In this document: positions 1 to 8,644 of the stretch, piece after piece | Numbering within the stretch: the stretch's first letter is position 1 | How the letters are laid out: each line of letters starts with the position of its first letter | Origin: Chryseobacterium sp. MYb264 | Lineage (GTDB): Bacteria; Bacteroidota; Bacteroidia; Flavobacteriales; Weeksellaceae | Assembly: GCF_035974275.1 (NCBI RefSeq) | Contig: NZ_CP142422.1 | Location: 1,054,001-1,118,000, forward strand | Reading direction: 5' to 3' | DNA: 64,000 bases | Translations under genes and position numbers: made by a program | The notes under the pieces: generated by a model | What the model saw: only the letters and a program-made list of their open reading frames with translations | What the model was told of the DNA's origin: nothing | Databases searched by the model: none

Positions 1-1041
1 CTCTAATTTTTCAATGTCTTTAGGATCATAGAATGCCAAACAGTGACCTTCACCACCATCTCGCCCTGCACGGCCGGTTTCCTGATAATAGCTCTCCAAA
101 GATTTTGGAAAATCATAGTGAATCACAAAACGGACATCAGGCTTATCAATTCCCATCCCGAATGCAATCGTGGCTACAATCACATCCACCTCTTCCATCA
201 AGAATTTATCCTGATTCGCCACTCTTACTTTTTGATCAAGACCTGCGTGGTAAGGTAATGCATTCACACCGTTTACCTGTAAAAGCTGGGCAAATTCTTC
301 AACTTTCCTTCGGCTTAAACAGTAAACAATTCCCGATTTTCCCTTATGTTGATTGATAAATTTCACAATTTCACGATCTACATTTACTTTTGGCTGTACC
401 TCATAATATAGATTAGGTCTGTTGAAACTTTCCTTGAAAACCAATGCATTGATCATTCCTAGCGTCTTCTGAATATCGTCCTGAACCTTAGGCGTAGCTG
501 TAGCCGTTAATGCAATCACAGGGACATCTGCAATTTTGTCGATAATGGATTTTAAATTCCTGTATTCAGGTCTGAAATCGTGTCCCCATTCTGAAATACA
601 GTGTGCTTCGTCAATAGCAAAGAAGGATATCTTTACCTCTTTTAAAAACTCTAAATAATCTTCTTTAATCAGTGATTCAGGAGCTACATATAACAGTTTT
701 GTTCTGCCACTTTTAATATCATCAAAAACCTGTTTGGTCTGAGTTTTGTTTAGTGAAGAATTCAAAACATGGGCTACCCCGTCTTCGGATGAAAGACCGT
801 TGACTGCGTCTACCTGGTTCTTCATTAAGGCAATTAAAGGAGACACTACTATTGCCGTGCCTTCGGAAATAAGTGCCGGAAGCTGATAGCATAAAGATTT
901 ACCACCTCCGGTCGGCATCAAGACAAATATATCCTTCCCTTCTAACAGATTTTCTATGATTTGCTCTTGCTGACCTTTAAATGTAGAAAACCCGAAATAT
1001 TTTTTCAATTCGCCTGATAAATTGGCTTTTTTTGCACTCAT
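1..1041 (-). CDS. recQ: ATP-dependent DNA helicase RecQ (3' end outside the window)
   Basis: Superfamily 2 3'-5' DNA helicase of recombination and fork repair. I translated the reverse strand from the ATG at 1039-1041: 347 codons with no stop run to the window edge, so the C-terminal RQC and any HRDC domain are missing from view. Visible motifs are Walker A (MPTGGGKS, about residues 42-49), the DEAH box ([13 protein letters not shown], about 142-154), motif III-like LTATATP (about 178-184) and motif VI ([10 protein letters not shown], about 320-329). The [15 protein letters not shown] stretch is the RecQ aromatic-rich loop, so assignment is firm. The gene is divergent from the isomerase gene at 1199 and shares a 157-bp upstream region with it. 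Confidence 0.95.
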   Translation of the reverse strand, partial: MSAKKANLSGELKKYFGFSTFKGQQEQIIENLLEGKDIFVLMPTGGGKSLCYQLPALISEGTAIVVSPLIALMKNQVDAVNGLSSEDGVAHVLNSSLNKTQTKQVFDDIKSGRTKLLYVAPESLIKEDYLEFLKEVKISFFAIDEAHCISEWGHDFRPEYRNLKSIIDKIADVPVIALTATATPKVQDDIQKTLGMINALVFKESFNRPNLYYEVQPKVNVDREIVKFINQHKGKSGIVYCLSRRKVEEFAQLLQVNGVNALPYHAGLDQKVRVANQDKFLMEEVDVIVATIAFGMGIDKPDVRFVIHYDFPKSLESYYQETGRAGRDGGEGHCLAFYDPKDIEKLE

Positions 1042-1198
1042 CTAATTTTCTATTGCTAAATTTGCATGTATCCCAAAGTTATAAAAATTTTGCTTAAAAT
1101 AAAAGCGAACGAATTTATAAAAAATAAAATTTATATTAAATATTCTTTTTAAAATATAACGGTTATAAAGAATTTTATTGTATACCCAGAAAAGTAAA

Positions 1199-2158
1199 AT
1201 GGAAAAAAACAACATCATTTCAATCGCGAAAAACACTTTAGAAATAGAGATTGCGGAACTTGAAAAACTTAAAAACAGACTTGATGATGATTTTGTAAAA
1301 GCTGTGGAAGCCATACATTCGGCAAAAGGAAAACTGATTGTCGTAGGAATCGGAAAATCGGCACATGTGGGAAATAAAATTGTTGCCACGCTGAATTCTA
1401 CCGGAACTCCTTCTCAGTTTTTGCACGCTTCGGAAGCAATTCACGGTGATTTGGGGGTGATTCAGAAGCAGGATGTTGTTTTATGCATTTCTCTTTCAGG
1501 AAATTCACCTGAAATTGTCAACCTTCTTCCTTATTTAAAAGATTATTCTTCATCATTAATAGGAATGACAGGAAATAAATCAAGCAGATTGGCTGAATAT
1601 TCTGATATTATTCTGGATACTCATGTGGATAAAGAAGCTTGCCCAAACAAACTGGCTCCTACAAGTTCTACGACCTTACAAATGGCGCTTGGTGATGCTT
1701 TAGCGATTTCTTTAATGGAACTGAATGATTTTAAAGCTAATGATTTCGCCAAATTTCATCCTGGTGGAAGTTTAGGCAAAAATTTAATCTCAAAAGTTGA
1801 TGATTTCCTTTCTTCTCAAAAACCTCAGGTCACAGAGAATGATACGGTAAAAGATGTTATTATTTCGATAAGCAGTTCACGACACGGGATTACGGTGGTT
1901 ACAGAAAACAACAATATTATTGGTGTTATTACTGATGGAGATTTGAGAAGAATGCTACTAAAAGGCGACGATATTGCTCAGGTTTTAGCAAAAGATATTA
2001 TGTCTGCCAATCCTAAAACAATAGAAAGAACTGCTTTAGCTAAGGAAGCCATGAAAATTTTAAAAGATAACAATATAGGGCAGCTCATTGTTACCGAAGA
2101 GGGAAAATACTATGGAATTATAGATCTGCATAAGTTACTGGATGAAGGAATAAATTAA
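1199..2158 (+). CDS. kdsD: KpsF/GutQ-type D-arabinose-5-phosphate isomerase
   Basis: Interconverts ribulose-5-phosphate and arabinose-5-phosphate, the first step towards Kdo for lipopolysaccharide. The 319-residue protein has an N-terminal SIS sugar-isomerase domain (GIGKSAHVG, then SLSGNSPE, then the conserved HPGGSLG) followed by two CBS domains over roughly the last 115 residues, as in E. coli KdsD/GutQ (about 320-330 aa). An upstream in-frame TTG at 1178 would add seven residues, but the ATG at 1199 gives the family length and is preferred. The paralogous role GutQ cannot be separated from sequence alone. It lies alone, divergent from recQ. Confidence 0.9.
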   Translation: MEKNNIISIAKNTLEIEIAELEKLKNRLDDDFVKAVEAIHSAKGKLIVVGIGKSAHVGNKIVATLNSTGTPSQFLHASEAIHGDLGVIQKQDVVLCISLSGNSPEIVNLLPYLKDYSSSLIGMTGNKSSRLAEYSDIILDTHVDKEACPNKLAPTSSTTLQMALGDALAISLMELNDFKANDFAKFHPGGSLGKNLISKVDDFLSSQKPQVTENDTVKDVIISISSSRHGITVVTENNNIIGVITDGDLRRMLLKGDDIAQVLAKDIMSANPKTIERTALAKEAMKILKDNNIGQLIVTEEGKYYGIIDLHKLLDEGIN

Positions 2159-2342
2159 GCTGAAAGGCCTGAAGCTGGAGGCTGGAAGATTAACAATATA
2201 AACATAACAGCACTACAAATTTACTGTTAAATAACACAATTGGTAGTCGAATGATCATGTGGAACTAGTGGAAGCATCTTAAATTAAAATTAAACTTCTA
2301 TCTTCCCGCGACCATCTTCCTGCTTTACTGAAACTTTTTTCA
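2159..2342. other. intergenic region, no gene seen
   Basis: About 180 bp between the isomerase gene and the tatC promoter. It contains a short Gly/Leu-codon-like CTGAAGCTGGAGGCTGGAAG tract, a sequence type common between genes in this window, and no convincing reading frame or hairpin terminator. Confidence 0.4.
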
Positions 2343-2350
2343 TAAATTTG
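2343..2350 (+). promoter_or_regulatory. -7 element of tatC
   Basis: TAAATTTG matches the Bacteroidota -7 consensus TAnnTTTG and lies 21 bp before the GTG start of tatC. No clear -33 TTG is seen at 19 bp upstream, so the call rests on the -7 box and position. Confidence 0.5.
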
Positions 2351-2371
2351 GAGCCTTAAAAATTTTATTCT

Positions 2372-3199
2372 GTGAGTGAAGGTAAAGACATGTCCTTTCT
2401 TGGACATATTGGAGAACTAAGAGGTCACCTCATCCGCTCGATTCTTGCGATTGTAGTCGCTGCATTCATTGTCGGCTTTAATATCAACTGGATTATGGAC
2501 CATATCTTTTTTGGTCCTACGAGAAATGATTTTCCGACTTTTGAATTGGTCAACCACTTTTCAAAAATGGTATTGGGCGAAGAAAGTATTCACCTTCCGA
2601 AAGATTTTCCGGTGCGTGCAAGTAAATTGTACCAACAATTTAATGTGATGATGGCCGTTTCGATCTTTGGCGGAATGGTTGCCGCATTTCCTTATATCGT
2701 TTGGGAACTTTGGAGATTTATCAGCCCGGCATTGCATCCGAAAGAAAGAAAAAATTCAATCTTTATCATCAATGCAGTCTGGATGTTGTTTATGATCGGA
2801 GTTTTATGCGGATATTTTTTAATTCTACCTTTCGCAGTTAATTTCGGAGTGATCTTTAAAATTTCAGATATTATCGTTCCGTTATATGATCTGAGCGATT
2901 ATACGACATTATTTTTACAGGTTGTTTTAGGAATGGGAGTAATTTTCCTTTTCCCTGTACTCATCTATTTCCTTACGAGCATCGGAATTTTAACACCAAT
3001 GTTCATGAGAACGTACCGTCGCCACGCGATTGTTTTAATTATGGTAGTTGCCGCAATTATTACTCCGGCAGACGTTTTAAGTATGTTGATGGCCGCATTT
3101 CCATTATTATTACTTTATGAATTCAGTATTCTAATGTGTGGTTACACTTACAAGAAAGTGCAGAAAGCCAACGGAAATTTACCTGCCGTTCAGAAGTAA
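2372..3199 (+). CDS. tatC: Sec-independent protein translocase TatC
   Basis: Six-helix inner-membrane receptor of the twin-arginine pathway, binding RR signal peptides together with TatB/TatA. The start is GTG, giving MSEGKDMSFLGHIGELRGHL; the conserved cytoplasmic N-terminus FLxHIxELRxxL is visible, as are ALHPKERKN and several hydrophobic segments (about residues 19-38, 78-100, 115-140, 165-195, 205-225 and 230-255). At 275 aa it is within the family range. An ATG at 2390 exists, but would begin directly at the conserved region, so the GTG is preferred. No tatA is adjacent. Ends at a strong terminator. Confidence 0.93.
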   Translation: MSEGKDMSFLGHIGELRGHLIRSILAIVVAAFIVGFNINWIMDHIFFGPTRNDFPTFELVNHFSKMVLGEESIHLPKDFPVRASKLYQQFNVMMAVSIFGGMVAAFPYIVWELWRFISPALHPKERKNSIFIINAVWMLFMIGVLCGYFLILPFAVNFGVIFKISDIIVPLYDLSDYTTLFLQVVLGMGVIFLFPVLIYFLTSIGILTPMFMRTYRRHAIVLIMVVAAIITPADVLSMLMAAFPLLLLYEFSILMCGYTYKKVQKANGNLPAVQK

Positions 3200-3225
3200 T
3201 CAATAGCAAAAGCTTTTAAAATACA

Positions 3226-3258
3226 GTCCCGAGGATTTTTTTCTTCGGGATTTTTTTT
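3226..3258 (+). terminator. terminator of tatC
   Basis: Stem TCCCGA...TCGGGA with a T-rich loop followed by eight T residues, 27 bp after the tatC stop. Confidence 0.8.
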
Positions 3259-3260
3259 GA

Positions 3261-3380
3261 AGCTATTCTCGCTTTCCGCACTCGCTATTTACTAAGTTTC
3301 GGCGGCGGCAAAGCCGCCGCCGAAACTTAGTAAATGAGCTCAAACAATTGCTGCAATCGAGGCTAGGGATGTTGTCATTC
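3261..3380 (+). repeat. dispersed intergenic element, copy A (with perfect GC-rich palindrome)
   Basis: One of four copies of an element whose ends read about TCCCGCTTTCCGC and GCAATCGGGGCTAG (others at 5208, 25424 and 50912). In this copy the middle is a perfect inverted repeat with 23-bp arms (3287-3309 and 3313-3335) and an AAA loop; the inner part of the stem is CGGCGGCGGC, strikingly GC-rich for this genome. With the terminator before it, this explains most of the 312-bp gap between tatC and the M1 peptidase; no gene is seen there. Confidence 0.7.
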
Positions 3381-3480
3381 AATCAAAAATTCGTCATTCC
3401 AAAAAACGAAACAAGCTTAGCACAATTCAACATTAATTCCATTTTATACTTTTTACTACCACAATTGGCATTAAATTTTC

Positions 3481-3488
3481 TAATTTTG
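3481..3488 (+). promoter_or_regulatory. -7 element of the M1 peptidase gene
   Basis: TAATTTTG fits TAnnTTTG and lies 23 bp before the ATG. The best TTG upstream is only 13 bp away, closer than the usual 17-21, so the -33 element is uncertain. Confidence 0.45.
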
Positions 3489-3511
3489 GAAGGATTTAAT
3501 TTAATTTCAAA

Positions 3512-5140
3512 ATGAAAAAGCTGTCGTATACCCTTTTATTTGCTTCAGGATTGGCTTTCGGGCAATTCTTCGAAACAGATAAAACGTTCACCAAACAAGA
3601 CACATTAAAAGGTTCCAATACAGAATTCCGAAACTTTTGGGATGTAAAAAAATATGATCTTTCTGTAGAGCCCGATTTTGCAAAAAAAAGTATTAAAGGA
3701 AATAACAAGATCAGTTTTGAGATCGTAAAAGATGTCACAAATCCCACTTTTCAGATTGATCTTCAACAGCCAATGAAAGCTGATAAAGTAGAAGGAAATT
3801 TCCCTATTGCGGAATACAAGCAAGAGGGTGATTTCATTTGGGTCAAAACTAAAAAGAGCTTCAAAAAAGGCGAAAAATATACCCTAGACATTACCTATTC
3901 CGGAAATCCTACGATTGCTAAAAATGCGCCTTGGGACGGTGGTTGGGTTTTTACTGAAGACGAAAAAGGAAATCCGTGGATGAGCGTTGCCGATGAAGGC
4001 ATCGGAGCTTCAATCTGGCTTCCGACCAAAGATATCTGGAGTGATGAACCCGACAACGGAATCATCATGAAAATTATTACGCCAAAAGACCTTGTAGGGG
4101 TCGGAAACGGAAAACTGATCGATAAAAAAACAAATGGCGACAAAATAACCTACACTTGGGAAGTTAAAAACCCGATCAATGCCTACTCTATTATCCCGAA
4201 TATTGGTAAATATGTGAATTTTAAAGATACCTTTAACGGAGAAAAAGGAAAACTGGATCTTGATTATTGGGTAATTGATTATAATTTAGATAAGGCAAAA
4301 AAACAATTTCAGCAGGTAAAACCCATGCTTTCCGCCTTTGAATACTGGTTCGGACCATATCCTTTTTATGAAGATTCTTACAAATTGGTAGATTCTCCCT
4401 ATTTAGGAATGGAACATCAAAGTAATGTGGCTTACGGAAACGGATATCAGAACGGATACCGAGGAAGAGATCTTTCAGGAACAGGCGTTGGGCTCAACTG
4501 GGATTTTATTATCATTCACGAAAGCGGTCATGAATGGTTTGCGAACAATATCACAGCAAAAGATCAGGCGGATATGTGGATTCATGAAAGTTTTACCAAC
4601 TATTCTGAGGTCTTGTTTACCGAAAAATATATGGATAAGAAATCTGCCGATACCTATGCCTTAGGAATCAGAAATATTATCAGAAATGATGTGCCGATTA
4701 TCGGTAAATATGGTGTAAGAAATGAAGGCAGCGGCGATATGTATCCAAAGGGAGCCAGTATGCTTCACACGATTCGCCAGGTGATTAATAATGATGAAAA
4801 ATTCCGACAGATTTTAAGAGGAATCAATAAAGATTTTTATCACCAGACGGTAACCACGGAACAGATTGAAAATTATATCTCGAAAAAATCCGGAATTGAT
4901 TTTTCAACAGTGTTTAATCAATACCTGAGAACCATACAGGTTCCGGCACTGGAATACACGCAAAATGGTGATTCATTGAAATTCAGATATACGAATGTGG
5001 TGAAAAACTTCAGATTACCGATCAGAATAAACGGCAATCAAACCATTAACCCAACCGAGGAATGGCAAACCGTAAAGCTGAAAACAGCCACTCCGGTGGT
5101 ATTGGATCCGGCTTATTACATCGATTATCAAAAGATTTAA
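3512..5140 (+). CDS. secreted M1-family zinc aminopeptidase
   Basis: Gluzincin peptidase predicted to trim peptides in the periplasm or outside the cell. A cleavable signal peptide (MKKLSYTLLFASGLAFGQ) is followed by an N-terminal beta domain and the catalytic domain. The zinc site is HESGH at residues 336-340 with the third ligand E359 in WIHESF, the exact HExxH-x18-E spacing of M1. LGMEHQSNVAYG, upstream of it, is the substrate-binding motif region (GAMEN position). At 542 aa it lacks the large C-terminal helical domain of APN/PepN, resembling the short flavobacterial and LTA4-hydrolase-like members. Substrate range is not predictable. Confidence 0.9.
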   Translation: MKKLSYTLLFASGLAFGQFFETDKTFTKQDTLKGSNTEFRNFWDVKKYDLSVEPDFAKKSIKGNNKISFEIVKDVTNPTFQIDLQQPMKADKVEGNFPIAEYKQEGDFIWVKTKKSFKKGEKYTLDITYSGNPTIAKNAPWDGGWVFTEDEKGNPWMSVADEGIGASIWLPTKDIWSDEPDNGIIMKIITPKDLVGVGNGKLIDKKTNGDKITYTWEVKNPINAYSIIPNIGKYVNFKDTFNGEKGKLDLDYWVIDYNLDKAKKQFQQVKPMLSAFEYWFGPYPFYEDSYKLVDSPYLGMEHQSNVAYGNGYQNGYRGRDLSGTGVGLNWDFIIIHESGHEWFANNITAKDQADMWIHESFTNYSEVLFTEKYMDKKSADTYALGIRNIIRNDVPIIGKYGVRNEGSGDMYPKGASMLHTIRQVINNDEKFRQILRGINKDFYHQTVTTEQIENYISKKSGIDFSTVFNQYLRTIQVPALEYTQNGDSLKFRYTNVVKNFRLPIRINGNQTINPTEEWQTVKLKTATPVVLDPAYYIDYQKI

Positions 5141-5150
5141 TCATCAAAAC

Positions 5151-5184
5151 GCAAAATCGTGACATCGCGGTTTTGCTTTTTTAT
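5151..5184 (+). terminator. terminator of the M1 peptidase gene
   Basis: GCAAAATCG...CGGTTTTGC stem (one G-T pair) followed by TTTTTTA, 10 bp after the stop codon. Confidence 0.75.
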
Positions 5185-5207
5185 TTTCAACTATTTTTAA
5201 AATTAAT

Positions 5208-5343
5208 GGCTACCTCCTAGCCCCGATTGCAGCGGATACCCCGCAACTGGGCTGGAGAGTTTGGAAGAGTGAGGGCTTTATGGTTGGCGCGCATGGGAGA
5301 GGTTCGGGGTGAGGAGTATGAGCGGAAAGCGGGATTAAGCTCC
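5208..5343 (-). repeat. dispersed intergenic element, copy B
   Basis: Reverse-oriented copy: begins CTAGCCCCGATTGCAGCGG and ends GCGGAAAGCGGGATTAAGCTCC, the same ends as copies A, C and D. The central part is unlike the other copies and has no obvious palindrome. It fills most of the 303-bp gap between the M1 and M61 peptidase genes; no coding sequence is evident there. Confidence 0.65.
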
Positions 5344-5443
5344 AAAAAAAAATCAAAGAATAAGTTTTTAAGAAAACTTTAATACCTACCTGCGTAACAA
5401 AATGATTTTTAAAGCAACTACTTAATTATAAAATATAAATTCA

Positions 5444-7300
5444 ATGAAGAAATTAGCACTAAGTTTAGGTGTTTTAACTGCTTTTTTGGTTAATGCACAA
5501 TCTATAAAGACCACGATTGACCTTGTAAATGTAAAGGACGATAAAGTGGCGGTAACGATGGAATTTCCGAAAATGAAATCCGGAGACGTGAAGTTTCATT
5601 TTCCGAAAACGGTTCCGGGAACCTATTCCGAGGACGATTACGGAAGATTTGTGGAAGGCATTAAATTTTATGATAATAAAGGCAAAGAGCTGACCTTCAC
5701 CAAAGTGGATGATAATACGTATTCCTTAAAAAATGCTCAGAATTTAACGAAAGTAACCTACCTCGTGAACGACAGTTTTGACGATGAGATGGATACTTCA
5801 AAGCATAAAGCGGTGTTTTCCCCTTCAGGAACAGACATTGAGGAAGGAAAAGTGTACCTGATCAATACCCACGGTTTCGTAGGATATATCGATAATATGC
5901 AGGATGTTCCTTATCAGCTGGTGATCCAGAAGCCTAATGATTTTTATGGGACAACGGCTTTGGTAGATCAGGATAAATCTGAAGCTACCGATACTTTTAC
6001 GCTGGCCAATTATGCAAAAGTTACCGATTCTCCGCTGATGTATACGAAACCGGATTATATCACATTCAACGCTGGTGGAATGGATTTGGTTTTAGGCGTT
6101 TATTCTCCGACAGGAAAATATAAAGCGGCAGATTTTAAAGATAATTTAGAAAAAATGGTGGTTGCTCAAAAGAAATTTCTGGGTGATATGAATACCAATA
6201 AAAAGTATGCAATCATGCTTTATCTTTCGGGTGGTGACGGGCCTCAAATTAAAGGTTTCGGAGCATTGGAACATCATGAATCGACAAGTGTTGTTCTCCC
6301 TGAAATGATGCCTAAAGATGCTATTGATAAAACGCTTACCGATGTGGTTTCTCATGAATTTTTCCATACGGTGAATCCTTTGAAAACACATTCTGAAGAG
6401 ATTCATTATTTCGATTATGCAGATCCTAAAATGTCTCAACATCTTTGGATGTATGAGGGCGGAACGGAATATTTTGCGAATTTATTCCAGATTCAGGAAG
6501 GATTGATTGATAAAGCAGAGTTTTTGAGAAGAATGACTGAAAAAATCACGAATTCTAAGAACTATGATGACACCATGCCTTTCACAGTAATGAGTAAGAA
6601 TGTACTGAAAGAGCCTTACAAGGATCAGTACAGAAATGTGTATGAAAAAGGAACTTTACTGGCCATGTGCCTTGACATTGAATTAAGGAAATTGTCCAAC
6701 GGTGAAATGGGTTATCGTGATATGATCCGTAAACTGTCTCAGCGATTTGGTGAAAACAAACCATTCAAAGATGATAAACTGATTGACGAATTGGTAACCA
6801 TCACAGGCTATCCTCAAGTAAAAGATTTTTACAACAAATATATCGCTGGAAACCAGCCGACACCTTACGAGCAATACCTGAACATGGTAGGTGTGGAAGT
6901 ACAGAAACAGGAAACGCCTCCAATTTTCTGGTTTGTGAAAGATCCTCAGCAAACGGGTTATAACGAGAAAAATAAAACGTTTGTGTTTGATGAAAACTCC
7001 CCGTTATCACCTTTTGCAAAAAGCATTGGTTTTAAAATTACCGATGAAGTGCTTGCTTTGGACGGAAAATCGATCAACATTCAAAATGTACAGGAATTTA
7101 TCGGTTATACGAGAACCATTAAAGAAGGACAAAATGTAACTGTAACGGTTTTAAGAAAGAATGGAGATAAGCTGGAAAAAATTAATCTTACAGGAAAAGC
7201 GATTTTAGATAAAATGACCGTGGAAACGCTTCAGTTTAAACCCAATCCGACACCGGCAGAACAAAAGCTGCAGGATCAGTGGCTGACAGGAAAAAAATAA
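5444..7300 (+). CDS. secreted M61-family peptidase with PDZ domain
   Basis: Glycyl-aminopeptidase-type metallopeptidase, probably periplasmic or exported. Signal peptide MKKLALSLGVLTAFLVNAQS; an N-terminal beta domain to about residue 230; catalytic HEFFH at residues 304-308 with the downstream glutamate E338 in WMYEGGTEYF as likely third zinc ligand; a C-terminal PDZ-like domain from about residue 510 (VLALDGKSI...). The 618-aa length fits M61 (about 600). It is separated from the M1 gene by a terminator and a repeat, so the two peptidases are neighbours but probably not co-transcribed. Confidence 0.9.
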   Translation: MKKLALSLGVLTAFLVNAQSIKTTIDLVNVKDDKVAVTMEFPKMKSGDVKFHFPKTVPGTYSEDDYGRFVEGIKFYDNKGKELTFTKVDDNTYSLKNAQNLTKVTYLVNDSFDDEMDTSKHKAVFSPSGTDIEEGKVYLINTHGFVGYIDNMQDVPYQLVIQKPNDFYGTTALVDQDKSEATDTFTLANYAKVTDSPLMYTKPDYITFNAGGMDLVLGVYSPTGKYKAADFKDNLEKMVVAQKKFLGDMNTNKKYAIMLYLSGGDGPQIKGFGALEHHESTSVVLPEMMPKDAIDKTLTDVVSHEFFHTVNPLKTHSEEIHYFDYADPKMSQHLWMYEGGTEYFANLFQIQEGLIDKAEFLRRMTEKITNSKNYDDTMPFTVMSKNVLKEPYKDQYRNVYEKGTLLAMCLDIELRKLSNGEMGYRDMIRKLSQRFGENKPFKDDKLIDELVTITGYPQVKDFYNKYIAGNQPTPYEQYLNMVGVEVQKQETPPIFWFVKDPQQTGYNEKNKTFVFDENSPLSPFAKSIGFKITDEVLALDGKSINIQNVQEFIGYTRTIKEGQNVTVTVLRKNGDKLEKINLTGKAILDKMTVETLQFKPNPTPAEQKLQDQWLTGKK

Positions 7301-7323
7301 TTTTTTACAATAAATAATAATGA

Positions 7324-7350
7324 AGCGGGGAATTATTCTCCGCTTTTTTG
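7324..7350 (+). terminator. terminator of the M61 peptidase gene
   Basis: AGCGGGGAA...TTCTCCGCT stem with a TTTTTT tail, 23 bp after the stop. Confidence 0.8.
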
Positions 7351-7471
7351 TTTAAACACAAATTTCACGACTATTTCCACAAATAATCACTAATGCGATT
7401 TGGTAATAAGAAGGATGTAGTGCCATTTGTGAAAAACATTTGTGCCTATTAGTGTTTAAGAACTTTTGAAA

Positions 7472-8638
7472 TCAGGCTTTTTTAATCGTAATTCTAAAAG
7501 TTGTTCCTTTCCCAACTTCCGTCTGAGAAATTCGGATATCACCATTATGATATTCCTGAACCACTCTTTTAGCTAGTGAAAGTCCTAATCCCCAACCTCT
7601 TTTTTTCGTGGAATACCCCGGTTTGAAAGCATTTCTGGCTTGCTGTTTTGTCATCCCGCTTCCCGTATCCTGAATTTCCACAACGATATTTTTATTTTTT
7701 TCAAAGACAGACATTGCAATAGAACCTTCGCCTTTCATCGCATCTACCGCATTTTTCACAAGGTTCTCAATGACCCAGCTCATCAGAATCTTATTGTGAG
7801 GAACTGAAATTTCTTCCGGTGGCAAATGCAATCCGAAGTTTATTTTTCGTGAAATTCTTCTTTTCAAATAATCATAGTTTTCCTGAATACTTTCATTGAA
7901 ATTAGTATCATTCAATTCCGGAATAGAACCTATTTTTGAAAATCGTTCGGAAATCGTTCTCAGTCTTTCAATATCTTTTTCTATTTCATAAACCCCTTCG
8001 GAATCGGGAGTTTCCAGTTTCATAATCTCCATCCAACCGATCATGGAAGATAAAGGCGTACCGATCTGATGCGCAGTTTCCTTTGCCAGACCGGCCCAAA
8101 GATAACCTTCATCCGTTTTTTTGATGGTTTTGAAAAACCAGAAAGAAAATCCGAAGTACAGAAGAATAAAAAGTCCTAAAATATAGGGTGAATACCGTAA
8201 ATTATTAAGTAAATGTGAGTTATCATAATACACAAACTGGTTATTTCCATCAGGAACCTTGATTTCTATAGGATCATAGTTTTTCTCCATAGATTCCACC
8301 AATTTGCTCAGTTTTACAGGATCTTTAATGGTATTTTCAGGAATATTTCTGTAAAATCCAAGATCCAGAATTGGCTTTTTATCTTTATCTGTAACAATGA
8401 AGGGAATATTGTTATTAATATTCAGAATTTCAGGCAATAGATCCAGAACATCTGTATCGGGAGACTTTACTTCCTGCTGAATCCTGATGGCTTTAGAAAG
8501 CAAATTAATTCTTTTAATTTCTTCTTTTCTAAGATAATTGATCAATGAAGTGGAGGCAATGACAATCGTAGTAACAACCGCGGTCATCACGACAAAAATA
8601 ATCCAATTGTTCAGTCTTGCAAGTATGGTTCTTCTCAA
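7472..8638 (-). CDS. membrane sensor histidine kinase
   Basis: Autophosphorylating sensor kinase. Two membrane segments (about residues 12-32 and 150-170) enclose a roughly 115-residue extracytoplasmic sensor region without a recognisable domain. The H-box is ETAHQIGTPLSS, with H190 the likely phosphorylation site; N-box (ENLVKNAVDAM), G1 (DTGSGM) and G2 (GWGLGLSL) complete the HATPase. No HAMP is evident: the helix after the second membrane segment leads almost directly to the H-box. It starts 6 bp after the dacB stop, so the two are almost certainly co-transcribed. No response regulator is adjacent. Confidence 0.88.
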   Translation of the reverse strand: MRRTILARLNNWIIFVVMTAVVTTIVIASTSLINYLRKEEIKRINLLSKAIRIQQEVKSPDTDVLDLLPEILNINNNIPFIVTDKDKKPILDLGFYRNIPENTIKDPVKLSKLVESMEKNYDPIEIKVPDGNNQFVYYDNSHLLNNLRYSPYILGLFILLYFGFSFWFFKTIKKTDEGYLWAGLAKETAHQIGTPLSSMIGWMEIMKLETPDSEGVYEIEKDIERLRTISERFSKIGSIPELNDTNFNESIQENYDYLKRRISRKINFGLHLPPEEISVPHNKILMSWVIENLVKNAVDAMKGEGSIAMSVFEKNKNIVVEIQDTGSGMTKQQARNAFKPGYSTKKRGWGLGLSLAKRVVQEYHNGDIRISQTEVGKGTTFRITIKKA

Positions 8639-8644
8639 AGTAAA

